Positions 38,160 to 48,547 of a stretch of 64,000 nt of DNA are shown piece by piece. The position numbers were made by a program, and so were the translations under genes. This DNA comes from Paralvinella palmiformis. Taxonomy: Eukaryota > Annelida > Polychaeta > Terebellida > Alvinellidae. Position 1 is the first letter of the stretch. Every line of letters begins with the position of its first letter. The notes under the pieces are model-generated. The model saw only the letters and a list, made by a program, of their open reading frames with translations. It ran no database searches and had not been told where the DNA came from. Location: assembly GCA_025642065.1 (NCBI GenBank), contig JAODUP010000070.1, positions 711,001 to 775,000 of the forward strand, written 5' to 3'.

Positions 38160-39860
38160 TTGGGGGTTGGGGGGGGGGAGGGTACTGTGGTATTGTTTGT
38201 ATTAGTTTAATCAGGTAGTTTGATAGATCTGGTAAATCTGAACAAATATCATAATTATTGTGAGCTACTTAATCGCAATCTTTCTAAGTTGACTGTATCA
38301 CAAATGGGGCGTAACACTGTACACAGAGTTATGAAACCCTTCTCTGTGCACTCATACACTATGCCTCTGCGCGGGCCTGACCGCCCCGCCCAGGCCCCAA
38401 TGGCCAGTAACCCACGGGGATGGGAGGGTCTACGATAATGACAGGGGGCGGATGGTTGCGAGCCGGGACGGTTGCGGGCCTAATACATATTTTGCGAGCC
38501 TCCGCATAACGTTTGATTGTAAATTTCAGGCCCACATTCTCAACAAAAATAGTGATGCCAATAGATCTTGCCAATTAAACTAGTGAGTAGTGACATCTGT
38601 GGACAGGATTTAGAACTACTACAATCGGGTCGTAGACACGACCCGTTAATCGCAGAGTCTGGATCACCGTTCCTTTTCAGTGTGTACGCGAGATATGTTA
38701 GTATATTTTAACGATCATTGCCGGTGATAATACTCCACGATTCCAACAGTCAGTAAAGGAAAATGAAAGATAAGGTGATATTTAGTATATTTCTATTCAA
38801 AGAAGACTGATTCTTCTATGTGGTAGTTCGCAGAACATATTTCCCGTGTAAAAGCGGATTGCCGTATTATTCGTAGCAAATGTTTACGTATATGCATGAC
38901 TTTCCCATAGTGTTTCTTCAATACACATCTTTGGCCATTTATAATAATATCGAAAATGGACATGGCAGTTGTAATATTATCGTTTTACCAGGACAATTCA
39001 GAAACATCTTCAACGATTTGTTTTATTTGTGGCCATTTTCCGTGTAGAACTTTCGCCATCGTCTAGCAGCAGACTCATGGCGCATGCGCACATCAGTGAT
39101 AATGCGCCGGCATAGATGGCATAATTCTAATAAACAAACGGGTGTGCTATTTGGATCGAAAATACTCATCAAATCGGAGACATATTGTGTTCCCCAAAAG
39201 CATTACTTGATAGAGCAATAATTCGGCTTTGGTATATTGCATTTGTGTATTATTTCTCGTGAATTAACGTGAACCATTAGTTGATTTTAAAATGTAAACA
39301 TACCCCGTCTGTCGCCATTTCAATTTTCAAGCGATAACCGATATTAACGGACTTCGCTAAAGAAATGTTTACTCTAATTTTTTCACTTGGTTGACAACAG
39401 CAACATTTAATAATGGAATATGGTGAACAACAAGAAACTACTCTATCACCTGAAGTGTTTTCCTATCTGAATTCCAATCGTATTACGCAATAGATCGTTG
39501 TTCGAACCGAGATGTTCAGAACAAGAATCTGGCCTACATTGAAAACCGTGAGACCCCGCCTCCGCTGTTCTGAGCTGTACCCGGTGCTGACCGAAGTGTA
39601 AAAGCCCGCGAAAATTAGTTGGCTAGGTCTTTTGTAGTTTTGGCTCAGGATTAATCATTTTATTAGCGAATGTAGTGTTTGTTGAAACTTAAATTATCAC
39701 TGGAATCAAAGTTGGCTGATTGCCACTTCGCTTGACCATGTTAAGGACTATGTTGGGTTTACAAAACTGCATGGTCAGTGTTTGCCTATACCCTTTCCCT
39801 CTAATCTGTTTATTACATATCTGCTAATAACAAGTCACACTGTTATCTCAAATTGCGCAT
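38160..39860. other. no supported gene; GC-rich segment with both strands open
   Basis: At about 38340-38580 the sequence is conspicuously GC-rich and open on both strands. One plus frame runs to TAG and contains CGPNTYFASLRITFDCKF; the minus frame 38359-38574 contains VIIVDPPIPVGYW. It may be a transposon piece or an exon. An NRF1-like GGCGCATGCGCA occurs at 39079. The rest shows nothing recognisable. Confidence 0.3.
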
Positions 39861-39868
39861 GTACTGAC

Positions 39869-40033
39869 ATTCTCCAGTTGTGGAAGGTGAATTCCAATCA
39901 ATTCCCAGGTGTAGCATCCATTGCTCGTAACAATTTTTGTGTAATGGCAGCCAGTACTGCGAGTGAAAGTAGCTTCAGTTTGACCGGTTATGTGATCAGT
40001 GAGCGACATTGTGATCAGTGGGTTGACAATGTA
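39869..40033 (+). mobile_element. hAT transposase dimerisation-domain relic
   Basis: The translation LWKVNSNQFPGVASIARNNF and ASTASESSFSLTGYVISERH matches the hAT C-terminal dimerisation block (W-N—FP-LA-LAR…TSA-SERVFS-AG-I). The SERVFS core reads SESSFS, so it is degraded. The plus frame is open about 90 bp upstream, but no BED finger or catalytic part was found. Confidence 0.7.
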
Positions 40034-40994
40034 TATATTTCTCCAGTGGGTTGATAATGTATATCTTTTCAGTAATCGATTCATGAAGTATATCTCATCA
40101 TTATTATAATATACTAAATGGTATTGTCCCATGATGCTCCCACTGTACAGGTGTTAAATCTCCAATGTCATGAGATTTCATCACACTGTAAGCTGTATCA
40201 GTGAATATATTTCATTACAGTAGCGTATTATGCGCTGTTAGCGGATGTGAACAGATATGTTTTATTCTATTTCAGGAGAGATAACACGTTTGATATTCTT
40301 GGAGAGAATCATCTGTTACTTACCCGACTCTGCTATACGTTAGAAATCATAATGTATGTCGCCCTGAATGCACCGGTACGTAAACGTTATGACTTATGAC
40401 TTATGACCACCAGGATAATTTTCTTTATTAATATATTTAGTGCAAAGTGCTGATAAAAGTTGTTTAGGTGATAGTAGATAAACTGTATAAATGTTTATTA
40501 ATGCATCAGTATTAACCTAATTATTTATCATGCATATTGTATTAGTCTATTATACAACCATTTTAGAAAATAAAACAGATAATGTTCGTATTTAGATGTT
40601 TGTTAGATCATAATTATAATTATTATATGAACAAAAAATATAGATGTTATATAATAATATTTAAAGACTATAAAGACCAAAGGTGTGTAAAATGTGTTTT
40701 ATTTTTCCGAAGTTGTTTCTTCTCGTATCGACAGACCATTAATACAATGTACATAACTTGGATGTGCTTTAGGTTAAAAGAGTTCAAACTAGTATGGTAG
40801 CATTTGGTTTAAGTTTACCTCACTGTTACACAGCTTTATTTTATGCTCATTTTGTGTATCATAAATTGTAGCTGGTCAGACAGATGTCTAAGTCGCTGAC
40901 GGAGTTCATCTGGACACTACGATATCACCCACAGCCGTATGTATATGAAATAAACTTTGGTCGCAAGCCATCACATATTGTGTTAGGTTTTGGC

Positions 40995-41601
40995 TAGATC
41001 ATAACGAGTCGACTCCATTTCAGTGAAGTGTTATTCAAATGGTTAACATAGTTAAATATTTGGAATAGTTCCGTCCAAATTCCTTGTGGTGTGAATGGGG
41101 GGTGTTTCGTCCAGTAAGGTGAGTTTAGATTTTAAATCTGAAAACTTGGATTACTTACTGGTTCGTGTAGAAATTCAAAATTATCCATATTGTTGGGCAC
41201 ATAAATTACCCTGTTCACTCAACAAATAAACAACCTCTTCTCTTCTGTTGTGTTTGTTCAAATTTTCCTCAACGTATAAGTCGCTATCGAATTAAAGTTG
41301 TTCGGTCTCATATCTACGAGTTTTTAGTGACACAACTCTTAGACAGCATCAATCATCATCACATCTAATCTTTATTACCATCACTAGATGTATCAGTTGT
41401 ATGGTCAATTATGATAAATGATTTTAGCTCATTTTTATTAACAGTAATCGTTACTGATTACTCCATTAATTTATTTCGAGATAAAAGTTAAAATAGGTGG
41501 ATCGAATTGATGAAACGAAAGACACTAAGTTTACTTCAAATCACGTCTTAAAATATTTCATGCAGGTTTAGAAAATATTTGTGGATAGTATTTATCATTT
41601 G

Positions 41602-41633
<32 letters not shown>

Positions 41634-42026
41634 AAGGTGACTTCAAATCATACTTAGTTTTGTTGTTGTTGTATTCATTACAATACGATACAGTTGTCAG
41701 GTTTAAAAGTAGAACTGAAACAGTGAGATAAACACTATAAATGAGGTATTGTATGCATATACACATTTGGTAATACTAGTTATATCTTAACAATCGAGAT
41801 AATAAATAAATTTGGTTAGAACCAATAAGTAAACCTAATGGTTGTATATACTGTTATTAAATATACATTCTAACAGGTTGTTGTCATTGTGACATAAGTG
41901 CTGTATTTGGACATTCCTGATTTGTTTCAATCTTGTTTTCTTTCCTTTAATATCTCAGTATAGTGATCTATAAAAATGTGATTGATTTAACCAAGTTTGG
42001 GAATTAGATAACTAGTTTCAATGTAG

Positions 42027-42072
<46 letters not shown>

Positions 42073-42698
42073 CGTGTGTCAGTGTGTGTGTGTATGCGTG
42101 CGTTTTATGATACATATAGAGAGGCAACAGGCACAGAGCATCAACATATCTAAACATCCTTCGAGACCTACCTCCATAAATATAAATACAAACACAACTA
42201 TACATACATCAATCTAAATATAAAATGATCTATGGCTCCGCATATCGATACATATATGTACATATACCTATGGATGTGTCTGGGCTACTCATCAGAGTCT
42301 GGGGGAACAGCTAATTCGCTTTTCGTACGCGACTAATATGTCACGCCCACAGGAAAGCGGCTACATGCAGGCTACGTATAAAAGCGGAAGCACGTAAAAC
42401 ATACCATTTGATATCACAGCTCGCAACAAACAACACGTGCGTGTGGTTCAATGGTGACTTGCTACATACATATCATAAACTATTTTGACACCACAGTTTA
42501 CATTCAACAGTAATTTTCTGTGGTTCAAAAGAAACCTGTATATAAAGCATTTCGACACCTCAGATGCTGACCTCAGCTTTATTCTGGGTTCGAATAACTG
42601 AATAAATCCTACCTATATGAACCATATCGAAACAGGTCTGACTAGTCTGGCGTCGAAGTTCTTCTCTAACCTAAGTGAAAATTTTAAGTTTTAATGTC

Positions 42699-42700
<2 letters not shown>
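40995..42700. other. TELO2-like intron region with AT microsatellites
   Basis: Contains (TA)n at 41604-41630 and 42031-42067 and otherwise unremarkable AT-rich sequence. Confidence 0.4.

Positions 42701-42703
<3 letters not shown>

Positions 42704-42735
<32 letters not shown>
42704..42735. repeat. (AT)n microsatellite before the third TELO2-like exon
   Basis: About 16 units ending 45 bp before the exon, in the acceptor region. Confidence 0.9.
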
Positions 42736-42737
<2 letters not shown>

Positions 42738-42930
42738 CAGTATTCTTTGTTTATTTGTTTGTTTTGTTATCCGATGACAGAGCTGTACGTCAATCATTGA
42801 TGTTTGTTATCTTTATGATATTGTTAGCTGTGCCATCACATCTTGTTCGGTGAATTACGGACTGAAATGGTGGACATGAAGAACTGGCTAAAAGGTACGT
42901 CTTGAATGATTGTGAAAAATCTAAATAATA

Positions 42931-42970
42931 CACACACACGCACGCACACGCACACACACACACACACACA
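42931..42970. repeat. (AC)n/(GCAC) microsatellite
   Basis: AC units with CGCACG interruptions. Confidence 0.9.
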
Positions 42971-43601
42971 ATGAATATCACAAGGCATATTATTCAATAC
43001 ACTGAAGAAACGTTCAGAGATTGAATTCACGGTTCGAGATTCTCTGTGCCTGTGCCTTATTATACACAGCTAAAACACACATTGTCCGTGTCAGAGATTG
43101 AGGTTCGTGTTTTCTTTTTACCAATTTTGTAATATTTGATATAAAGGGTTAGTGACGAGTAGGTCATAGAATTGATTGGATTTGTATGCTTATGAAGTAT
43201 TTGACCCTCCAGCAAATATCACTTCAGCGCAGATGTCAGTCTTTTAATAGCAATCAAGCTAAACAATTTTAATAGTAGTCGCTTCATGACACCTGCCGTT
43301 GTAAAAATGTATCTTTGAAGACAGTGACAATTGGGTTATATGGTTTATATAGTATTGCTTTGAAGAAAGATACAGCAATTGAAAAATAGCTATAAATAGG
43401 GCTGCTTAGATAATTAAGCTAAACATTCTAATACTGCCGTGATCTGACTTGGGTGTTCAAATGAGTATTAGTATACCCCGGTACCCATTATCACTTGTGT
43501 TGTTAGTTTATTACTTCAGTTGAGACTGGAGTATAACATGACTTATTACTTTATATAAAACAATAGCACAGTGATGAGAGCAAGACACTGTAAACTTTCA
43601 G

Positions 43602-43850
43602 GGAAAGATGGAGCCGGAATATCATGAGTGTGGTCACTGCTAGAGTGTTTTACGTCCTCAGGGGTTTTTAACGTCCCCCTTTATTTTAAATAATTCAGCG
43701 GAGATGGCAGCGCCATTTAATGTAGTCAGCCATCCACGATATTGTGAGCCGAGTAATCCCTGGAAAAGTTTCGACCTCTTACGGGGTTCGAACCTGTGAC
43801 CGTTGGCACCAAGTTCCGGGTGCTTAACCGCTAGGCCACCGGAGCTCACA
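43602..43850 (-). mobile_element. tRNA-derived SINE, family C, with head
   Basis: On the minus strand the head reads GTGAGCTCCGGTGGCCTAGC (A-box region), then CAGGTTCGAACCCCGTAAG (B box), then the body shared with 30488-30770. The terminal Gly-rich tail seen at 47905 is missing, so it is 3'-truncated. Confidence 0.75.
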
Positions 43851-44517
43851 TATATAAACATAAACAAGACCGTGTGCTTTTATTTACTATACACAAAACA
43901 CAATAAGGCCAATCAAGAAAGTTTATTTGAGTCACGTGACCATCATAATGCAAAATGGACGATTACCAGCCAAGATCACCAGCTTACCAAAATCTCTCCC
44001 ATCCTTCAATCCTGGTTCTTATATTTTGTAAATATTTACAAGTGTGACATTTGAAATGGTTACAGCTGTAGATTATGGCATTATTTCAGATCAGGAAACT
44101 ATCGGATCAGTTTTATTGAAATAACAAATACACACGGGAAAAATCTTGTAATAGGTGTTATCTATAGATAAAACAGTGGGCCGCACGCTGATCTTGGCAT
44201 TTTTTCTCGCACAATGCAAGATATTATGGACACTATCCAGCACGAAAACAAATCATGTGCATTCGTGGGTGATATGAATATCGATTTATTGAAATGTGAC
44301 AATCATAGCAAAACTAATTACACATCCGTATTTGCCAGTATTTATCCGTATTTGCCAGTTATTACAAAAATCATAGAATATGTTCAACTTTGATAGATCA
44401 CATATACACAAACGATATATCATCAACCCACAATTCAGGTATAATTATTACTGACGTCGCCAATCATTTTGGAACATTTCTTATCACTCAAAACAAAAAC
44501 AAACAAAAAATCATCGG

Positions 44518-44612
44518 CTAAAACCTAACACAATATGTGATGGCTTGCGACCAAAGTTTAGTTCATATACAAACGGCTGTGGATGATATCGTAGTGTCCA
44601 GATGAATAAACG
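44518..44612 (-). mobile_element. 95-bp inverted copy of TELO2-like exon plus flanking non-coding DNA, inserted into the LINE
   Basis: The complement of this piece matches about 40890-40990: TTCATCTGGACACTACGATA, CACAGCCGTTTGTATATGAA, CTTTGGTCGCAAGCCATCAC and ATATTGTGTTAGGTTTT, with only a few differences. It therefore contains the exon end, the presumed donor and following sequence. TCATCGG occurs on both sides (44511-44517 and 44613-44619). Removing the insert restores LINE continuity (…K-HRVSIAKTRS). Confidence 0.8.
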
Positions 44613-44960
44613 TCATCGGGTATCCATAGCGAAAACAAGGTCACTTTCACAAGCAAACATCCAGATATTTAAAGCTAAACTAGATACGGTAAACTTTCAG
44701 TTCATTAATGACATTGAATGCCCAAATGTTCCTTATAATGAATTCATAAAGCTATATACTACGTTATTTAACAAATCATTTCCCTTACGCAACTCAGTAT
44801 CTTCAAATTCCATGAAGCGAGAACCTTGGTTCACTGCTGGACTGTTAACCTCATCGCGCACAAAAGCCAAATTATTACCGAGAAATTAAAGAAACCTACT
44901 TATGAAAATATACAGAAATACAAAAACTTTAATAATACATTCAATACATTAAAACGAAAA

Positions 44961-45095
44961 GGGGCGCCTCCGTGGACCACATATCACTACCACCCGTGTT
45001 CGAATCCCGGCGTGGGCATATCTGAAGGTTGTTTCGTCTTTCACTTCGTCTCATTACCTTTGGAGGTCGCTCGGCTCATTTAGCCTACCATCATC
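44961..45095 (+). mobile_element. family A SINE inserted in the LINE, perfect 15-bp target duplication
   Basis: GGGGCGCCTCCGTGG is followed directly by ACCACATATCACTACC, so about 20 bp containing the A box are missing. B box GTTCGAATCCCGG and the body to TAGCCTACC remain, and the GTGCACAAAAGTGG tail is absent. ACATTAAAACGAAAA flanks it at 44946-44960 and 45096-45110, and the LINE frame continues across. Confidence 0.95.
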
Positions 45096-46491
45096 ACATT
45101 AAAACGAAAAAAATATATTACAAGCAAATACTCGAAGACAGTAAACACGACATAAAGAAATGTTGGTCAATATTAAAACAAGCAATAGGCAAAATGAACA
45201 ATAAGACTGCTTTTCCCAATGAATATCTCATAAATATTGTTCCTCTCACTGATAAACGTGAAATAGCTAAAAGCTTTCATATATAATTTGCTCACATAAG
45301 CTCTCGTACGAGTCATAATGTTCCAACGACAAATAAATGTTTTACATCATTCATGCCCCGTTCACAAATTTATAGTATGTTCATTCAATATGTGGCGTCA
45401 GAAGATATTATAAACATTGTAAATAAACTTAAGCTTAAATCTAGCTCTGGACAGGATGGAATATCAACTAAGTTAATGAAGACAACAATCACAAACATTA
45501 TTAATCTTATCACCACCATCATTAACCAATTATTACAAACAGATAAAATGAAAACTGCAAAAGTGGTGCCAATATGCAAATCTTCGGATCAGTCGATTTA
45601 CATTTTTTTAGACCAATTAGTTTATTGTCAGCATTCTCAAAGATATTAGAGCAAGGACAGGTATAATCAATTAATGGGATTCTTAAATACAAATAATATT
45701 TTAATAGACACCAATATGGCTTTCGTCCGAATCATTCCGCTATTCATCCGATCATTCATCTACTCAATCATTGTGCAGAAGCTGCATCCAAATCGCCATC
45801 TGAATACACTATCGCGTCCCTCTTTGATCTACCAAAGGCCTTTGATGTCATAAATCACGATATTTTGCTAAACAAATTACACCGATATGGAATAAGGGAA
45901 ACAGTCAAAGATACTTTATTTTTCATTGCAAATGAACAATTAAAAAAAAAAACCTATTTACTTGGTTCTATGCCAACAAGCTATGTGTCAATGAAAGTAA
46001 AACAAAATACATAGTCACTCGGCCATCTCAAATGAAACCTGATTTGACTACATTAAATATCTCAATAAATGGCACACAGTTAAATCGCATTGGGAATGAT
46101 CGCAATGAAAAGTCTAGTAAAGTTCTTGGCGTAGACATAGATGAACATTTAACTTGAGAAACATCATGTTAATCATATTTTTAGAAAAGTCTCTTATGCT
46201 CTATTTTCCCTAAGGCAAGTGAAGCGTGCGTTGCCCTCTGACTGTCTGCAAACACTATATTAGGCATTGGTACATTCCCATTTTACTTACGGCATAATAG
46301 CTTGGGGAAACTCAAATTTAAAATCATTATTTACATTTCAGAAACGGTCGATTCGGCTAATACATAATGCACCATATAATGGTCACACTGACCCAAGGTT
46401 CAAGTCATCAGCAATATAAAAAATTAATAACCATCTGAGAGCGGTTTAATTGATTTTTTTTATTGTTTCAACCCATTGAGCCCCCCTTCCT

Positions 46492-46493
<2 letters not shown>

Positions 46494-46531
<38 letters not shown>
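46494..46531. repeat. (CT)n microsatellite within the LINE 3' region
   Basis: About 19 CT units. Confidence 0.9.
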
Positions 46532-46533
<2 letters not shown>

Positions 46534-47099
46534 CTGCACGCATACCGACGGCTGGCTGCTGCAACAGAATACGTTCCTATGGGAAGACAGCTTTATTAGC
46601 TATATAGGCCCCTCCAATCCTACACTATTAAATTATTATATCTATCATGATTAAATGTGAATATCTATGTACGTAGATTGGAAATAAATTAATTTATTCG
46701 TTCATTCATTCGGATGAAAAATATTTAACGTTTGTCATGACCAGTTTTCTGCTGAAAACCAGTCCACAATGCAGCCTACAATCGGGAACAGTGATTTTTA
46801 GCGTCGGTTGGTGGGGTATCGACGCATGTGTTATTAGTGGGCATATTTTGTAAAATTATAAACACATTTTCATAGATCTTCTAGAGTTCTTGGTGGGACT
46901 AAATAGATCAAGCCAAGAATTTCCGTGCATTTCTTCCACCGCGAAAAGCTCCAAAACAGCAGAAAATCATTCTACGGGAAAAGAACTTATGACTACCACA
47001 TATCTTGCCATGAAATGGCAGTAGCATGGCCGGGCTAGTGTTTTGGACTACTCTACCGATTTTCCGGCCCTGAACCAATTGTCTATTTTGTAATCAGCA

Positions 47100-47775
47100 G
47101 TAATCTAAGTCCTGATGTGCTGAAAAATATTCTTTTGAAGCGTATTAATATTGGAAGTGAATGTGGCCTTATTGTCAACGCTATAATATGTGACCAGGGG
47201 TCAAATAATCAGTCAATAGTCACAAAACTAGGAGCATCTGTTAGCAAGCCATATTTTATGAACAGCAATAATAGTGTCATTGTCTTTTATGATCCCCACA
47301 TTTATTGAAGAATATACACAACAATCTTAAAAAGTTAGGTTTCAAAGTTGGAGAGAACAATGTGCTATAGCTACATATTGTTTCATTTTACTGTAGCGAT
47401 TCAGTGTTACCTATCAGAATGGCTCCCAAGTTAACACAAAAACATGTGGATTTGCCAGTGTTTTCAGGGAGTGTGATAGGGTAACCACAGGGACAACCCT
47501 GGTGCCACACAATTCCATATTGCCTTCTGACAGATCATGGTCATATTTTGCACACAAATGTTTTGTCTGTCAGCAGGATGTTGATACATTTCTATTTAAT
47601 TTTAAATGTATTGTTCCAGTCCAACACAATGAGCCTTTACGCCCACCAGTTCCTTCTTCTTCCTCGTAGTTATTTTTAGCCCTGAAACTCTGTTACAGTA
47701 GAGGAAGACAATATCATCATTTATATAGCGGGATACATTTCTCACAAAAATGGTGTGTAGTAAATGGCCTGCAGG
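47100..47775 (+). mobile_element. P-element/THAP9-like transposase relic
   Basis: The frame from 47117 reads SECGLIVNAIICDQGSNNQS, then KLGASVSKPYF and VIVFYDP. After a one-codon slip it continues HLLKNIHNNLKKLGFKVGE (about 47295-47350). At about 47418 RMAPKLTQKHVDLPVFSG follows, and at about 47705 DNIIIYIAGYISHK. All occur in order in P-element and THAP9 transposases (CDQG-N—YDPPHL-KN-RNN; PKLT–H; YIAGY). Stops and shifts show it is dead. N-terminal THAP and earlier parts were not identified. Confidence 0.75.
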
Positions 47776-47904
47776 TTTAGTTGGTCTTTTAAATAAAGTA
47801 AACTCTTCCCAAGTGTTTATTGTTGCTAAGGAGTATCAAGATCTTCCCACTGGTGGTCTTGTTGTACCCAGTTCAGATTTAATGAAAGTGTGTACATTCC
47901 TGTT

Positions 47905-48015
47905 TTATCCCCTGTGAGTGGTGGGGGAGGAGGTTTCTCAACCACTCCAACATAGAGGCTGTGCTGATTAAGCGACAGCCTGGGGATTATCCCCGAACAA
48001 CAAAACCAAACCAAA
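47905..48015 (+). mobile_element. family C SINE 3' end
   Basis: CCTGTGAGTGGTGGGGGAGG, CAACCACTCCAACATAGAGG, GACAGCCTGGGGAT and an ACAAAACCAAACCAAACC tail, the complement of 30488-30600. Confidence 0.7.
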
Positions 48016-48271
48016 CCAACCTTTTTTCAGTTAGATTTAGTCGCTTAAGCGGTTTGAATCAATTACATTTGTTTTGATTAAATAGAAATAGGTTTTCTTG
48101 ACTTAATTATAGAATGGTGATCTGGTATAAAGTTTCAAGTCATGGGATAGAATCCCTGTATTACCTGAGTTAGATGGAGGTCGATGTTAACACACAGCCA
48201 GTCCAAGGTGTTTGCGAATTTAAACACTCGAACGTTAATGCCAGTTTTTCAAATCTTATTATACAACTGTA

Positions 48272-48439
48272 AATGTTGCTGTTTTACGGTCACGTTTGTG
48301 CACATGGTAGGCTAAATGGGCCGAACGACCTCCAAACGTAATGAAGCGAAGTCGAAGATGAAACACCCTTCAGATATGCCCACGCCGAGATTCAAACTCA
48401 GGTGGTAGTGATCTGTGATCCAACGGGCTACCAGTAAGA

Positions 48440-48441
<2 letters not shown>
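48272..48441 (-). mobile_element. family A SINE
   Basis: Complement of the standard body, with head TGGTCTTACTGGTAGCCCG at the right and tail GTGACCGTAAAACAGCAACA at the left. The first ~15 bp are replaced by a (CA)n run at 48441-48472. Confidence 0.8.
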
Positions 48442-48476
<35 letters not shown>

Positions 48477-48547
48477 CTGTAAAATAAAACTTGTATTAAT
48501 TAGTATTCAACTAATATGACTAAATATCACATATTTTTAAATATCAG

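Larger units (their letters stand above)
40276..42894 (+). pseudogene. TELO2: TELO2-like (telomere length regulation protein TEL2) C-terminal exons, probably damaged
   Basis: Exon 40276-40375 (AG and GT borders) encodes TFDILGENHLLLTRLCYTLE. Exon 40872-40940 encodes MSKSLTEFIWTLRYHPQPY. The segment 42781-42894 encodes VRQSLMFVIFMILLAVPSH and, one frame off, GELRTEMVDMKNWLK before a GT donor. In this order they match the C-terminus of TELO2 (TFDLLGEDQLVLGRL … LLEFVWALRFH … VRQGLL … WLADV), recalled from the human protein. TELO2 is the TTT-complex scaffold that stabilises PIKK kinases. Two problems suggest a pseudogene or assembly errors: the 40940/42781 junction does not keep frame, and a one-base surplus near 42840 shifts frame. 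The last exon and all earlier exons were not found. Confidence 0.65.
44080..46700 (+). mobile_element. CR1/jockey-like LINE, 5'-truncated and disrupted, carrying two later insertions
   Basis: An endonuclease fragment comes first (NLVIGVIYR, CAFVGDMNIDLLKC at about 44110-44310), then the linker (RHRVSIAKTRS, NIQIFKAKL, EPWFTAGLL). Reverse transcriptase follows: KLKLKSSSGQDGISTKLMK at about 45425-45480, KTAKVVPICKSSD, and shifted FDLPKAFDVINHDILLNKL at about 45820. A post-RT part (NESKTKYIVTRPS, KVLGVDID) and a 3' end with AATAAATTAATTTATT and ATTC repeats (46670-46712) complete it. The segment with the YADD catalytic motif is deleted near 45925, and there are several stops, so it is dead. Inserted pieces are at 44518-44612 and 44961-45095. 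Confidence 0.85.
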
